Positions 9,554 to 17,859 are shown, counted from the first letter of the stretch. The stretch: 64,000 nt of DNA from Corynebacterium sp. NML98-0116 (GCF_001767255.1 NZ_CP017639.1:1696875-1760874); one strand, 5' to 3'. A program made the numbers and translations. Notes: a model not told the origin generated them from the letters alone.

Positions 9554-10779
9554 TTAAGACTCCTTGACATTGGGGTTGCGGTGGCGGATAAGAACTCTGC
9601 AATACGGTTTAGTAAAGAATTGTCCGTCGACCTCGTAGTACGTCACGTCTTGAGGCTCTGTGTCATGCGGTATGGCGGCACCGTCATTAAGCTTGCCCAC
9701 CCGAGATCTAACGCCGTTCTTGCTGACCTGAATCTGGGTTGGATAGTTCTTGAGCTTCAACCCCGAATGATCGTCCCATGCCTGCGTGATCCCAAGGATT
9801 TCAAACTGGTCTGGGCTGTACTTATCGAGGAACGAGATGGGAACACCCATCATGTCGTTGTAATCGTTGGGGATTGCTTTGGTCTCCGGTACTTCTATCG
9901 CGTCGTAATTGTCGTACTTTGGATACCTCACGTTTCGGACCGTCTTTGAACCGTAGATCAGGTTGTCCTCCATCGACATGAGCACGAGCTGTTCATGTCG
10001 GCGTCCATGCTCAATGTTGGTAAACCATCTAACACCCTTTACACGGACGAATTTATTCCCCTGTTCATCCACACGCTGACCTGCAGCGGTAAGCGGGTAA
10101 CTTTCGGGTACACGAAATTCGCGATCACCACTTGAGATTGAGGGGCCGTACCAAACCTTGTTGTCTTTGAAAAGCGGGAATACCTCTTTATAGGTAACTG
10201 CGTTCATGTTCCCGATAACGGAGAACTGGACGTCGCCATCAATCAGCCACGCAAGGAACTCGCGGAATAGGGAGAACGGTGGGTTGGTGATAACGATGTC
10301 GGCTTCATCGCGGAGTTTCGTGACCTCTTCAGAACGGAAATCGCCGTCGCCTTCAAGATAATCCCACTGGAGGTCTTCTTTGTTAAGGCGCCCGTCATCG
10401 TTAAGGTCCTTGCCCTGTTCCATGACGTAAATGCGTCCCCGGAGCCAAGTGTCGTCTTCGTTGAACTTCTCGTCCTGGTCCTCACCAAGTGCGAAGTCCA
10501 GCAGCATCTGCCCCTTCTCAGTCACGGCTGGGTTTGATGCTGGCACATAAGACGTAGAGACCAGCTTCTTCAAGCCGAACTTCTCAAAGTTCAGTGCAAA
10601 GTACTTGGTGAAGTTACTTGCCCCGGGTCGTCACACGGCAGCAGAACTGTCTTACCTCTGAATACGTCGGGGTCGTATTCGAGATAGGCTTGCATCTCGT
10701 TTTCAATGTCATTCCACTGCGTGTAGAACTCGTCCTTCTTGGCAGTCTTGGCTGTGCCTAAGTTAGTATTGCCGCCCAT
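9554..10779 (-). pseudogene. EcoRI-type adenine-specific DNA methyltransferase, broken by a one-base frameshift
   Basis: The start (NTNLGTAKTAKKDEFYTQW and GKTVLLPCDD) and the rest (FALNFEKFGLKKLVSTSYVP, then VITNPPFSLFREFL with the NPPF catalytic motif, and WFTNIEHGRRH) both match the EcoRI methylase family, but they lie in two frames. The break is at 10621-10624: the G-run after the codons for DDP is one G short of restoring the reading SNFTKYF. The first frame runs 10591-10779 and stops early; the second is open from 10573. It may be a recent mutation, a phase-variable switch or a sequencing error. It would have protected DNA from the adjacent HNH nuclease, so its loss next to an intact nuclease gene is odd. 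Confidence 0.8.
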
Positions 10780-10989
10780 TGCCTACATCACCTTGTAGAT
10801 TGATTCAGTCTTCATCCGGCAGTGAAGAATGAGAGAACCCGGGTGAAGCAAGGTTCTCAGATAGCGGAAGACCCCGGGGAGCAGGGGGGATTGCTCGACC
10901 CAGGGCCTTCGGACGCCTGCGGAGCAGGAACCCACCCCAGCGTCATCACGAAACTATCATTTGTACAAGCAGCGTGCAGGTCTTACGCG

Positions 10990-11112
10990 TTAGGGATGAC
11001 TACTACGTCAGTCAATTTGTCGATTTTGCTGATGAGCTCTTCCTCAATTTTGTAAATCTGGCGGTATCTTTTTGCGAGAGCCTTTTGGCGGTCCAGGAGG
11101 TGTGCCCAATTG
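10990..11112 (-). pseudogene. C-terminal remnant of an unknown gene cut by the mercury island
   Basis: On the minus strand about 40 codons read WAHLLDRQKALAKRYRQIYK then IEEELISKIDKLTDVVV and stop at 10990. The composition and charged coiled-coil pattern are those of a real protein end, but there is no start: a few bases upstream the sequence changes to the GC-rich mercury region. It would have been the first gene of the methylase-nuclease run. I do not recognise the family; the C-terminus of a large restriction or helicase protein is possible. The 200 bp between it and the methylase start show no other gene. Confidence 0.5.
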
Positions 11113-11114
11113 GA

Positions 11115-11504
11115 TTACAAGTACCTACACACTTGATCGGTGCTGCACGTTTCAGGGTCCGGGTGTGCGGCGTCCTGTCTGAGGTCCGCGATAGTGTCGC
11201 GCAGCACGGAGAGCTGCGCGATCTGCTGCTCGATCTCAGCGAGGCGCACGTCAAGCAGGTCGCGCACGTGCTCGCAGGGCGCCTGGCCGCCGTCGCGGAT
11301 GTCGAGGATCTGGCGGATCTGGGCGAGGGTCAGCCCGGCGGCCTGGCCCCGGTGGATGAACCCGACCCGACCCACGGCATCCTCGGCGTAGTCCCGATAG
11401 CCGGAGGCCAATCGCTCGGCCGGAGGGAGCAGCCCCGACTCCTCGTAGAACCGCAGGGTCTTGGTCGTGGTTCCGGTTGCTTCCGCAAGCTGTCCGATCC
11501 TCAT
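11115..11504 (-). CDS. merR: MerR-family mercury-responsive regulator
   Basis: 129 residues from the ATG at 11504 (the frame is open upstream but that part runs antisense to merA). The winged helix begins MRIGQLAEATGTTTKTLRFY, then a long dimer helix, then metal-binding cysteines at 77 (APCEH), 120 (ETC) and 126 (VCRYL), the spacing expected of Hg(II)-binding MerR (three cysteines, at 82, 117 and 126 in Tn501). It is divergent from merA across a typical MerR promoter. It represses and, with Hg(II), activates the mer genes by untwisting the promoter. A ZntR-like specificity cannot be fully excluded. Confidence 0.88.
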   Translation of the reverse strand: MRIGQLAEATGTTTKTLRFYEESGLLPPAERLASGYRDYAEDAVGRVGFIHRGQAAGLTLAQIRQILDIRDGGQAPCEHVRDLLDVRLAEIEQQIAQLSVLRDTIADLRQDAAHPDPETCSTDQVCRYL

Positions 11505-11541
11505 GTTCGCCGATTCCCTTCCAATGGCCACCACACTTGAC

Positions 11542-11572
11542 TTGACCTTCCATTGTACTGGAAGGTTCACAA
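11542..11572 (+). promoter_or_regulatory. MerR-controlled promoter of merA
   Basis: TTGACC (11542-11547) is followed after 19 bp by TCACAA (11567-11572). The spacer contains the dyad ACCTTCC-N8-GGAAGGT (11545-11566). An over-long 19-20 bp spacer with an embedded dyad is the hallmark of promoters activated by MerR proteins. Confidence 0.8.
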
Positions 11573-11616
11573 TGGTTCCATAGGAGCTTTTGAACCACAG
11601 GGAAGAGACATCTGGA

Positions 11617-13041
11617 ATGACAAACGAAAAGTTCGATCTGGCGATTATTGGTTCCGGCGGCGGAGCGTTTGCGGCCGCGATCCGGGCCACCGAGCTGGGC
11701 AAGCACGTCGTGATGGTGGAGCGCGGCACCGTGGGCGGGACATGCGTGAACACGGGCTGCGTCCCGTCGAAGGCGCTCCTGGCTGCCGCGGAGGCCCGCC
11801 ATGTGGCGTTGGATTCGGCCCGCTTCCCTGGGGTGGCGGCCTCGGCGGGCCCGGTGGACATGCCGGCCCTGATTCAGGGCAAGGCCGCGCTGGTTGAAAG
11901 CATGCGCACGGAGAAGTACGTCGATCTGGCCGCGGACTACGGGTGGACGATGATCTCGGGGGACGCGTCGTTCACCGGAACCCAGGACGCACCGCTGCTC
12001 CGGGTGATCTCCCCGGATGGTGCAGTGAGAACGATCGAGGCCGGGCACTACCTCGTGGCCACTGGCTCCGCACCCTACGTGCCCCCCGTTCCCGGACTGG
12101 CCGAGGCCGGGTACCTGACCTCGACGACGGCGATGGAACTGGACGAGGTGCCCGAATCAATGCTGATCCTGGGCGGAGGCTATGTTGCCCTGGAGATGGC
12201 ACAGCTTTTCTCCCGGCTGGGCTCCCGGGTGACCATGCTGGTCCGTTCCCGGTTGGCCTCGCAGGAGGAACCGGAGGCGTCCAAGGCGTTAGCGGGGGTG
12301 TTCGCCGACGAGGGGATCCGGGTGGTCCGGCGGGCCATGGCCGACTCCGTGGCCTCCGGCCCGGACGGGGTCTCGGTGACGGCAAACGTGGCCGGGGGCG
12401 AGGAGGTGTTCCGCGCTTCCCACATCCTCGTGGCACTGGGCCGCCGCCCGGTGACCGAGGGACTGGACCTTGACGCCGTCGGGGTGAAGACCGGCGCATC
12501 CGGCGAGATCGTGGTCGATTCCCGCCTGGCCACGTCCAACCCGCGGGTTTGGGCCGCCGGGGACGCGACCGGCCATCGGGAGTTCGTTTACGTCGCAGCG
12601 GCCCACGGCGCCCTGGCCGTGGACAATGCGTTCACCGATGCCCTGGCCGAGGTCGACTACCGGCACCTGCCCCGGGTCACCTTCACCAGTCCCGCCATCG
12701 GGGCGGTCGGGATGACGGAAAAGGAAGCTGTCGCCGCCGGGATCAGCTGCGAGTGCCGGGTCCTCCCCCTGGAGTACGTGCCGCGAGCCGTGGTCAACCG
12801 CGACACCCGCGGCTTCATCAAGGTTGTCGCGGACCGCGACACCGGACGGATCCTGGGCCTCTCCGCGGTGGCCAAGGACGCCGGGGAAATCGCCGCCGCC
12901 GGCGTCTACATCCTCGAAGCGGGCATGACCACCGCGCAGGTCGCCGCCGCCTGGAGCCCCTACCTGACGATGGCCGAGGGCATCAGGATCGCCGCCAAGG
13001 CCTTCAACACCGACGTCTCCAAGCTCTCCTGCTGCGCCTGA
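11617..13041 (+). CDS. merA: Mercury(II) reductase
   Basis: 474 residues from the ATG at 11617; the frame extends to a TTG at 11590 but homology starts at FDLAIIGSGGGAFAAAI, the FAD-binding loop. The redox-active pair is in GTVGGTCVNTGCVPSK (C43, C48), the NAD(P)H loop is MLILGGGYVALEMAQ, and the C-terminus ends LSCCA (C472, C473), the vicinal cysteines that hand Hg(II) to the active site and set MerA apart from lipoamide dehydrogenase. There is no N-terminal heavy-metal domain. It reduces Hg(II) to volatile Hg(0) in the cytoplasm. Base composition is much more GC-rich than the neighbouring blocks, suggesting transfer from a high-GC actinobacterium. Confidence 0.96.
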   Translation: MTNEKFDLAIIGSGGGAFAAAIRATELGKHVVMVERGTVGGTCVNTGCVPSKALLAAAEARHVALDSARFPGVAASAGPVDMPALIQGKAALVESMRTEKYVDLAADYGWTMISGDASFTGTQDAPLLRVISPDGAVRTIEAGHYLVATGSAPYVPPVPGLAEAGYLTSTTAMELDEVPESMLILGGGYVALEMAQLFSRLGSRVTMLVRSRLASQEEPEASKALAGVFADEGIRVVRRAMADSVASGPDGVSVTANVAGGEEVFRASHILVALGRRPVTEGLDLDAVGVKTGASGEIVVDSRLATSNPRVWAAGDATGHREFVYVAAAHGALAVDNAFTDALAEVDYRHLPRVTFTSPAIGAVGMTEKEAVAAGISCECRVLPLEYVPRAVVNRDTRGFIKVVADRDTGRILGLSAVAKDAGEIAAAGVYILEAGMTTAQVAAAWSPYLTMAEGIRIAAKAFNTDVSKLSCCA

Positions 13042-13075
13042 GCTGCAGCCCCCACTACCGAAGCAAAGGAATGCC

Positions 13076-13729
13076 ATGACCGCCACCGACCAGGCCCTCA
13101 CCTATCTGTTGTCCCCCGCGCGCTCCGGAATAGACCCGGAATTGTTCGTGCCGCTGCTGCGGCTCCTGGCCGAGGGCGAGCCCGTCACGGTCGCCGAACT
13201 GGCCACCGCCAGTGGCCGGAGCGAAGACACGGTCCGGCAGGGACTGGCCGCCGTCCCGGACACCGAGTACGACGACGAGGGCCGCATCATCGGCCTGGCC
13301 CTGACGATGCGGCCCACCCCGCATCGCTTCACCCTGGCCGGGGAACAGCTCTACACCTGGTGCGCCCTGGACACTCTCTTCTTCCCGGCCCTGATCGGGA
13401 AGGCCGCAACCATTGAGTCGACCTCCCCGGGTAGCGGGACCCTCATCCGGGTGATGACGGGCGCGGACGGCACGGTGACCTCCGTACAGCCGGCCACCGC
13501 CGTCGTGTCCATCATCAGCCACCCGGGCACGGGGCCGGTGCGGTCATCGTTCTGCAACCAGGTCCACTACTTCGCCTCCCGCGAGGACGCCCAGCCGTGG
13601 TTGGATTCCCATCCCGACGGCGAAGTCCTGGACATCGAGGCGGCACACCGGGCCGGTGCCGCCATGGCCGCCGCCCTCCTCGCCGCGGCCGCCACGCGGG
13701 CCCCCGCGGCGCAGGACTCCTGCTGCTGA
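13076..13729 (+). CDS. merB: Organomercurial lyase
   Basis: 217 residues with the three catalytic residues of MerB in place: Cys96 and Asp99 in TWCALDTLFFPALIG and Cys160 in SSFCNQVHYF. The N-terminal helical domain and the RFTLAGEQLYTWCA lead-in are typical. It splits carbon-mercury bonds to give Hg(II) for MerA, so the operon confers broad-spectrum mercury resistance. It begins 34 bp after merA with an AAAGGAA site. The C-terminus ends in an extra Cys pair (DSCC), possibly for metal hand-over. Confidence 0.95.
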   Translation: MTATDQALTYLLSPARSGIDPELFVPLLRLLAEGEPVTVAELATASGRSEDTVRQGLAAVPDTEYDDEGRIIGLALTMRPTPHRFTLAGEQLYTWCALDTLFFPALIGKAATIESTSPGSGTLIRVMTGADGTVTSVQPATAVVSIISHPGTGPVRSSFCNQVHYFASREDAQPWLDSHPDGEVLDIEAAHRAGAAMAAALLAAAATRAPAAQDSCC

Positions 13730-13747
13730 GCTTTAAAAGGACATGAC

Positions 13748-14071
13748 ATGACCCAACACCCAGAACAGCCAGACACCGGCCATCAACCCGTCCGGCAGAC
13801 CGGTCGCCCCGGGCGATACCACACACTGGCCGCAGGAATCGGCATAGCAGCGGCCATGATCCTGTGCTGCGCAGGACCCATCCTCATCGCCGCCGGAGCC
13901 CTCGGCGCGATCGCCGGATTCTTCTCAAATCCCCTCGTGTTACTCGCGGCCGCCACGGTGCTCCTGGCCGGGATCATCGCCGTCACCAGGCAGCGAAAAC
14001 GCCGCAGGACCGACGACTGCTGCCCTCCCGCATCCCCCGAGCACCACCGCACCGACCACGGCACCGCCTGA
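13748..14071 (+). CDS. Small mercury-transport-like membrane protein (MerT/MerF-like)
   Basis: 107 residues with two predicted membrane helices (about 27-57 and 62-79). The first contains a vicinal pair, AAMILCCAGP (C40, C41), as in MerT, MerF and MerE where the pair accepts Hg(II) for import. A further CC pair lies in the cytoplasmic tail (DDCCPPA). Located 18 bp after merB behind an AAAAGGA site. It is not close enough by eye to name one Mer transporter; the role is inferred from topology, cysteines and position. Confidence 0.7.
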   Translation: MTQHPEQPDTGHQPVRQTGRPGRYHTLAAGIGIAAAMILCCAGPILIAAGALGAIAGFFSNPLVLLAAATVLLAGIIAVTRQRKRRRTDDCCPPASPEHHRTDHGTA

Positions 14072-14109
14072 GTCCCCATCCCCATTCCTGGAAGGAACCA
14101 CCAGACACC

Positions 14110-14673
14110 ATGACATACCCGAGATCCCGCCGTTCTCTGTCCATTCCCCGGCCCAGGCACCTCGCCTCCGCCCTGTTTCTGGCAGCGGTCATGGCACTGA
14201 CAACCGCCTGCGCCAGCTCACCGAGCGGCCCGTCGGCCGCGCCAGGCGGTTCGTCGCCCGACGCGGCCGGTGCCGTTGCTGTTACGGTCTCCGACATTGA
14301 CGGCACTACCCGGACCATCCCGGACGGTAAGCCCGCAGCACTGTTCTTCTTCTCTGTCGGATGCGGTGAGTGTGTGGAAGGGGCCGATTCCCTGAACAAG
14401 GCCTCCACGGCCCTGGGAAGCTCGGCCGACTACCTCCTGGTGGACGTGGACCCCCGAGAACCGAAGGAGACCATCAACGGATTCCGCGATTACATCAAGG
14501 CCCCTGAGCTCCCTGCCGTCATCGACACCGGGGCCACACTGACCACCCGGTACAACGTCACCTCCATAAGCACCCTGGTGGTGGTCGACGCGAAGGGCGA
14601 CGTTACCTTCCGGGCCACCGACCCGTCTGCGGAAAAGATCCAAGAAGAACTCACCAAGGCCAGTGCCCAATGA
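14110..14673 (+). CDS. Thioredoxin-like lipoprotein (TlpA type) of the mer operon
   Basis: 187 residues. A basic start and hydrophobic segment end in LTTACASS, a lipobox with Cys34, so it is exported and lipid-anchored. The mature part is a thioredoxin fold with FFFSVGCGECVEG (CxxC motif) and a cis-Pro region LPAVIDTGATLTTRYNV. The frame upstream of the ATG at 14110 overlaps the preceding gene and is not used. Its last codons overlap the start of the CcdA-like gene (ATGA), so the two are coupled. Extracellular thiol chemistry feeding a CcdA partner could bind or relay mercury, which is inference; the pair occurs in other actinobacterial mer clusters as far as I recall. Confidence 0.8.
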   Translation: MTYPRSRRSLSIPRPRHLASALFLAAVMALTTACASSPSGPSAAPGGSSPDAAGAVAVTVSDIDGTTRTIPDGKPAALFFFSVGCGECVEGADSLNKASTALGSSADYLLVDVDPREPKETINGFRDYIKAPELPAVIDTGATLTTRYNVTSISTLVVVDAKGDVTFRATDPSAEKIQEELTKASAQ

Positions 14674-15626
14674 CAGCCCTGCTTGCCCTGGCCTTCGCCG
14701 CTGGAATGATTGCCCCGGTCAATCCCTGCGGTTTCGCCCTCCTGCCCGCCTGGATAGCCCAGACCATCGGGGACGCCCGGACGCGCCCGCTCGCGCTGCG
14801 TCTGGCCCACGGGCTCCGGGCCGGGCTCGCGCTCAGCCTCGGCTTCGCCGGGACCCTGGCAGCCTTCGGGCTGATCGTCAGCGCGGGCGCCAGGACCCTG
14901 ATCAGCGCAGCGCCCTGGCTGGGAATGGCCACCGGGGTGATCCTTCTCCTGCTGGGCCTGGCCATGCTCACCGGACTCACACCACGGCTCCGTCTGCCGG
15001 CCTGGGCCACGAAACCCCGCACACAAGAAGCCGCAGGGGCAGGTCGCAAAACCGGGCGCATGGTGGCCTTCGGGATCGGATACGCCGCAGCATCCCTCGG
15101 CTGCACCCTCGGGGTGCTCCTGGCCGTGATCGCCCAAGCCCAGGCCGTCGCCAGCTACGCCGGGCTGCTCGCGGTCTTCGCCGCCTACGCCGCAGGCTCG
15201 GCCACTGTCCTGATGCTCGTTTCGGCAGGCACGGCCATCGCCGGGGCCGCCCTCGGGCGAAGAATCACCGGCCTGGCCAAGCACAGCAACCGCATCGCCG
15301 CCTTCATCCTCACCATAACCGGCGCCTACCTCAGCTGGTATTGGTATCCCGCCGCCACCGGCGGAACCGCACAGGCCAACAGCCTCGCCGTATGGTCAGC
15401 CGCCGCCAGCGCCTGGATCAGCGACAACAGCACCCTGATCGCAGCCCTCGCCGCAGCCGTGGTGCTCGCATCGGCATTGGCCGCCCTCAACCGGCGCAGG
15501 AGACTGCGCATTAGACAGGGAACGCCGCCCACAGGCGAGGGCCCCGGGCAAAGCGGGGAACCCGACTGCTGCACACCAACTCCGGACAACAACTCGACCG
15601 AGGACCGGCCAGGCACGATCCCGTAG
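14670..15626 (+). CDS. CcdA-like thiol-electron-transfer membrane protein
   Basis: 318 residues with about six to eight hydrophobic segments. Helix one carries PVNPCGFALLP (Cys20) and a later helix carries AASLGCTLGVLL, the two membrane cysteines of CcdA/DsbD that carry electrons from cytoplasmic thioredoxin to exported thiol proteins. The cytoplasmic tail is long and polar and includes EPDCCTPT, a cysteine pair not usual in CcdA and shared in style with the other proteins of this operon. It starts inside the end of the TlpA-like gene. Inference: it keeps the TlpA-like lipoprotein reduced, or itself moves Hg(II). Confidence 0.82.
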   Translation: MTALLALAFAAGMIAPVNPCGFALLPAWIAQTIGDARTRPLALRLAHGLRAGLALSLGFAGTLAAFGLIVSAGARTLISAAPWLGMATGVILLLLGLAMLTGLTPRLRLPAWATKPRTQEAAGAGRKTGRMVAFGIGYAAASLGCTLGVLLAVIAQAQAVASYAGLLAVFAAYAAGSATVLMLVSAGTAIAGAALGRRITGLAKHSNRIAAFILTITGAYLSWYWYPAATGGTAQANSLAVWSAAASAWISDNSTLIAALAAAVVLASALAALNRRRRLRIRQGTPPTGEGPGQSGEPDCCTPTPDNNSTEDRPGTIP

Positions 15627-15949
15627 CTGGCCGAGGACTCCCAAAAAGCAAGGGGGAGAGGGAACCTTGCCCATCTTCTGGCAAACGAGGCGCCAGCCTA
15701 TCAGGACAGGTTGGTACAGCGGCATCAGGCCGGAAGTCAATTCGTGCAGAGGACTTCGGGCAATCCGTCAGGAGCCCTCTGTACCGCCCCCGCAATGACG
15801 GGAACGTCAGTGTGGTGGACTTCGGAAAGCCACAGTGACACCCACTAGTTGTACTCGACCGTGACGTTGGTGGCACTTTCGGTCTTGTGAAATAGCTAGG
15901 CCTCCTGGCTTAGTGGAGCTGTCTAGTTCTTCACTGCCAGGAGGCCTCT
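15627..15949. other. Intergenic stretch after the mercury operon
   Basis: No gene is supported. A plus-strand frame ending at 15838 closes with YRPRNDGNVSVVDFGKPQ, which looks like the end of a protein but has no recognisable start. From about 15849 the sequence resembles the outer end of an IS481-type element leading into the transposase remnant. Confidence 0.3.
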
Positions 15950-16164
15950 ATGCCCAACGGTAACGCCCGCTTGACCACGCATGCGAGAGCGTTGCTGGTG
16001 GCCAGGCAAGCTCATCCATATCGATGTGAAGAAACTCAGCCGCATCCCCGACAGCGGCGGTTGGCGAGTCCACGACCGATCCGCGACCGGAAGACCCGAT
16101 CGGGTTCGACCACGTCCATGCCGCTGTCGATGACCACACCCGACTCGCTTATATGGCCCACTAG
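15950..16164 (+). pseudogene. Remnant of an IS481-type transposase
   Basis: The start reads MPNGNARLTTHARALLVARQ, the usual N-terminus of IS481-family transposases. It is joined, after a large internal deletion, to the integrase-core start IHIDVKKLSRIPDSGGW in another frame, and a further one-base shift before IGFDHVHAAVDDHTRLAYM breaks it again; it stops at 16164. The remnant cannot be functional. It marks the right side of the mercury block. Confidence 0.7.
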
Positions 16165-16333
16165 CGGTCGCGGAGCGTCCTGAAAACCTAAAGTTTTATG
16201 AGACACCCGGCAGGAACTGGAATGTGAGACCGTTTCATGGGGCAATTGGCCTCCTCCCCGTCTCACTAAAGCGTCTCGCCCTAAGTTGTCGCAGGGTGGT
16301 GCTCGGTAGGGGTTTGTGAGGCATAATCGAGAC

Positions 16334-16372
16334 ATGCGGCTTTTGGGGTACACCTCAAAAGAACAGTTTTAG
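16334..16372 (+). pseudogene. Possible N-terminal stub of a Tn3-type resolvase
   Basis: MRLLGYT is the invariant start of many Tn3-family resolvases and here runs into SKEQF and a stop. The preceding 150 bp have short inverted repeats of the kind seen at resolution sites. The identification rests on seven residues and is weak. Confidence 0.3.
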
Positions 16373-16463
16373 AATTACTGTCAGAGTCAGAAGGCGTTGG
16401 CACAGATGGCCCCGGTGACCAGGGTTGTGACGACGGCTTCGGAACACCATCCGGTCAGTACTC

Positions 16464-16691
16464 GTGCCTAAGGGTGTGGATCCACAGCTGTTGCGCGAGG
16501 TTGACCGCGTGATCATCCTGGGAGGTGATGCCCAGCTGGAACTTCCCGACGACGCCCACGGAACGTGCGAACGGTGGGTGACAGACGAGCCGTCCAGGAG
16601 GGGGATAGAGGCGATCGAGCGCATGCGTCTGGTCCGTGACGACATCGACACGCGTGTACGCCGGCTCGTTGCCGAGTTGCTCGAGAACTGA
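16464..16691 (+). pseudogene. C-terminal fragment of an ArsC-type arsenate reductase
   Basis: The frame reads [20 protein letters not shown], then [20 protein letters not shown] and [18 protein letters not shown], matching the second half of actinobacterial low-molecular-weight-phosphatase-like arsenate reductases (mycothiol-coupled). The N-terminal half with the Cys-X5-Arg active-site loop is absent; the GTG at 16464 is unlikely to be a true start. It is followed at once by a strong terminator. It faces an ArsR-type regulator and permease, so a former arsenic cluster has decayed. Confidence 0.6.
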
Positions 16692-16708
16692 CCACCCCAC
16701 CTCACACC

Positions 16709-16746
16709 ATCAACGACCCCGCGCGAACTCGCGCGGGGTCGTTGAT
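16709..16746. terminator. Strong hairpin terminator
   Basis: An 18-bp perfect stem, ATCAACGACCCCGCGCGA and its complement, with a 2-base loop. It follows the arsC remnant and may act in both directions. Confidence 0.75.
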
Positions 16747-16815
16747 GCCTGAACTGATCATCAGCGTCGTCGGCCTGAAACCGGACATGCTGGTAGATAC
16801 CAGGAGCGTGGCAGG

Positions 16816-16944
16816 TTAGGACTGAGCCTGCGGATGCTCCTCCTCCTGGTTACTGGTGGTGTCGGTGTCGTCGTCGGCGACGATCTCGACACTGCAGCAA
16901 TCGGAGTTCGTATTCTTCTTGTGAAACAGGTCTTTGAAGCCCAT
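16816..16944 (-). CDS. 42-residue cysteine-pair micro-protein next to a permease
   Basis: The ATG at 16944 follows AAAGGAG at ideal spacing and the frame codes MGFKDLFHKK, then NSDCCSVEIVADDD and an acidic tail ending HPQAQS. A small protein with an N-terminal basic stretch and CCxVEIV motif is often encoded beside ArsP/YraQ-type permeases, as I recall. The cysteine pair suggests binding of a thiophilic metal or metalloid. It lies 30 bp after the permease gene on the same strand, the last gene of the arsR-permease run. Confidence 0.7.
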   Translation of the reverse strand: MGFKDLFHKKNTNSDCCSVEIVADDDTDTTSNQEEEHPQAQS

Positions 16945-16974
16945 GAGGGTCTCCTTTCGTTAGAGGTACGTGGT

Positions 16975-17859
16975 TTAGAGGATGATCGTCATCGCGTAGC
17001 CGGCCAGCATGGCCGCCAGCAGAATGGTGATCACGAAGGTGGCCAACAGTTTCGGCTTGAACACTGCCGCCAACATCGAGATTTCCGGTGGCGAGGCCCC
17101 GGACCCGCCGATCATCATCGCGAAGATCGGGCCGATGGCCACCCCGGCACCCGATAAAGCCAGGGCGACCGGCAGCATCGTCTCCAGTCGGACATACAGC
17201 GGGATACCGATCGCCGCAGCCAGTGGAATCAGCCACCAGACGTTTTCACCGGCCATAAATCTCAGGCCGTCTTCGGGCACGACCCCGTAGATGAATGCAC
17301 CGATGGCCACGCCGATGATCATCGGAAGGAGCATGGGGCGAAGATCGTCCCATGCCTGACGGATCGCTGCCGGGGTTTCTTGTTTGATTCCACGCCACGG
17401 GGTCCCGTCCAGCTGGCGCCCGCCCTTGACCTTGACCTTGCGCAGCTGGTCTTCCATGCCCAGCGCGGTCCAGACCCAGGGTGCTCCCAGCGACAGCAGC
17501 ACCATGATCACCGCGTAGCTGATCGCGACCTGCCAGGAAAGGGTCAGCCAGATCCCGCCGACGATAACCGGGTTGAGCAGCGGCGAAGCGATCAGGTAGG
17601 TCACGGTGGTACGAAAGGCCACCCCGGCTTTGAGCATGCTGACAAACATCGGGATCGTCGAACAGGAACAAAACGGAGTGATCGCCCCCAACGCCAGTCC
17701 CTTGACCTGACCGGGAACCGCTCCACCAGCCATTCAGCTCTGCAACCGCTCCGGGCCGAAGCGCCGGTTGATCAACGCGACCGCATAGGAGATCACCAGA
17801 AACAGCAGGAGCAGTTCGACCAGGAGGGTAGTGAACGTGCCGAGCGCGTTAATCAGCAT
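16975..17859 (-). pseudogene. ArsP/YraQ-type permease (DUF318) interrupted by an in-frame TGA
   Basis: From the ATG at 17859 the protein starts with a membrane helix (LLVELLLLFLVISYAVAL) and reaches RRFGPERLQS, where codon 42 is TGA (17734-17736); the same frame then continues MAGGAVPGQVKGLALGAITP and FCSCSTIPMFVS, the cysteine signature of this permease family, to 16975. A Trp is expected at the TGA. Re-initiation at the ATG right after the TGA would give a 252-residue protein lacking the first helix. Such permeases export organoarsenicals or related compounds. The start overlaps the end of the ArsR gene by 11 bp. Confidence 0.75.

Noticed and set aside
12289..13101. 270-codon minus-strand frame in the mercury block
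   Set aside because: Mirror of merA, Gly/Arg/Asp-rich; merA has all catalytic residues.
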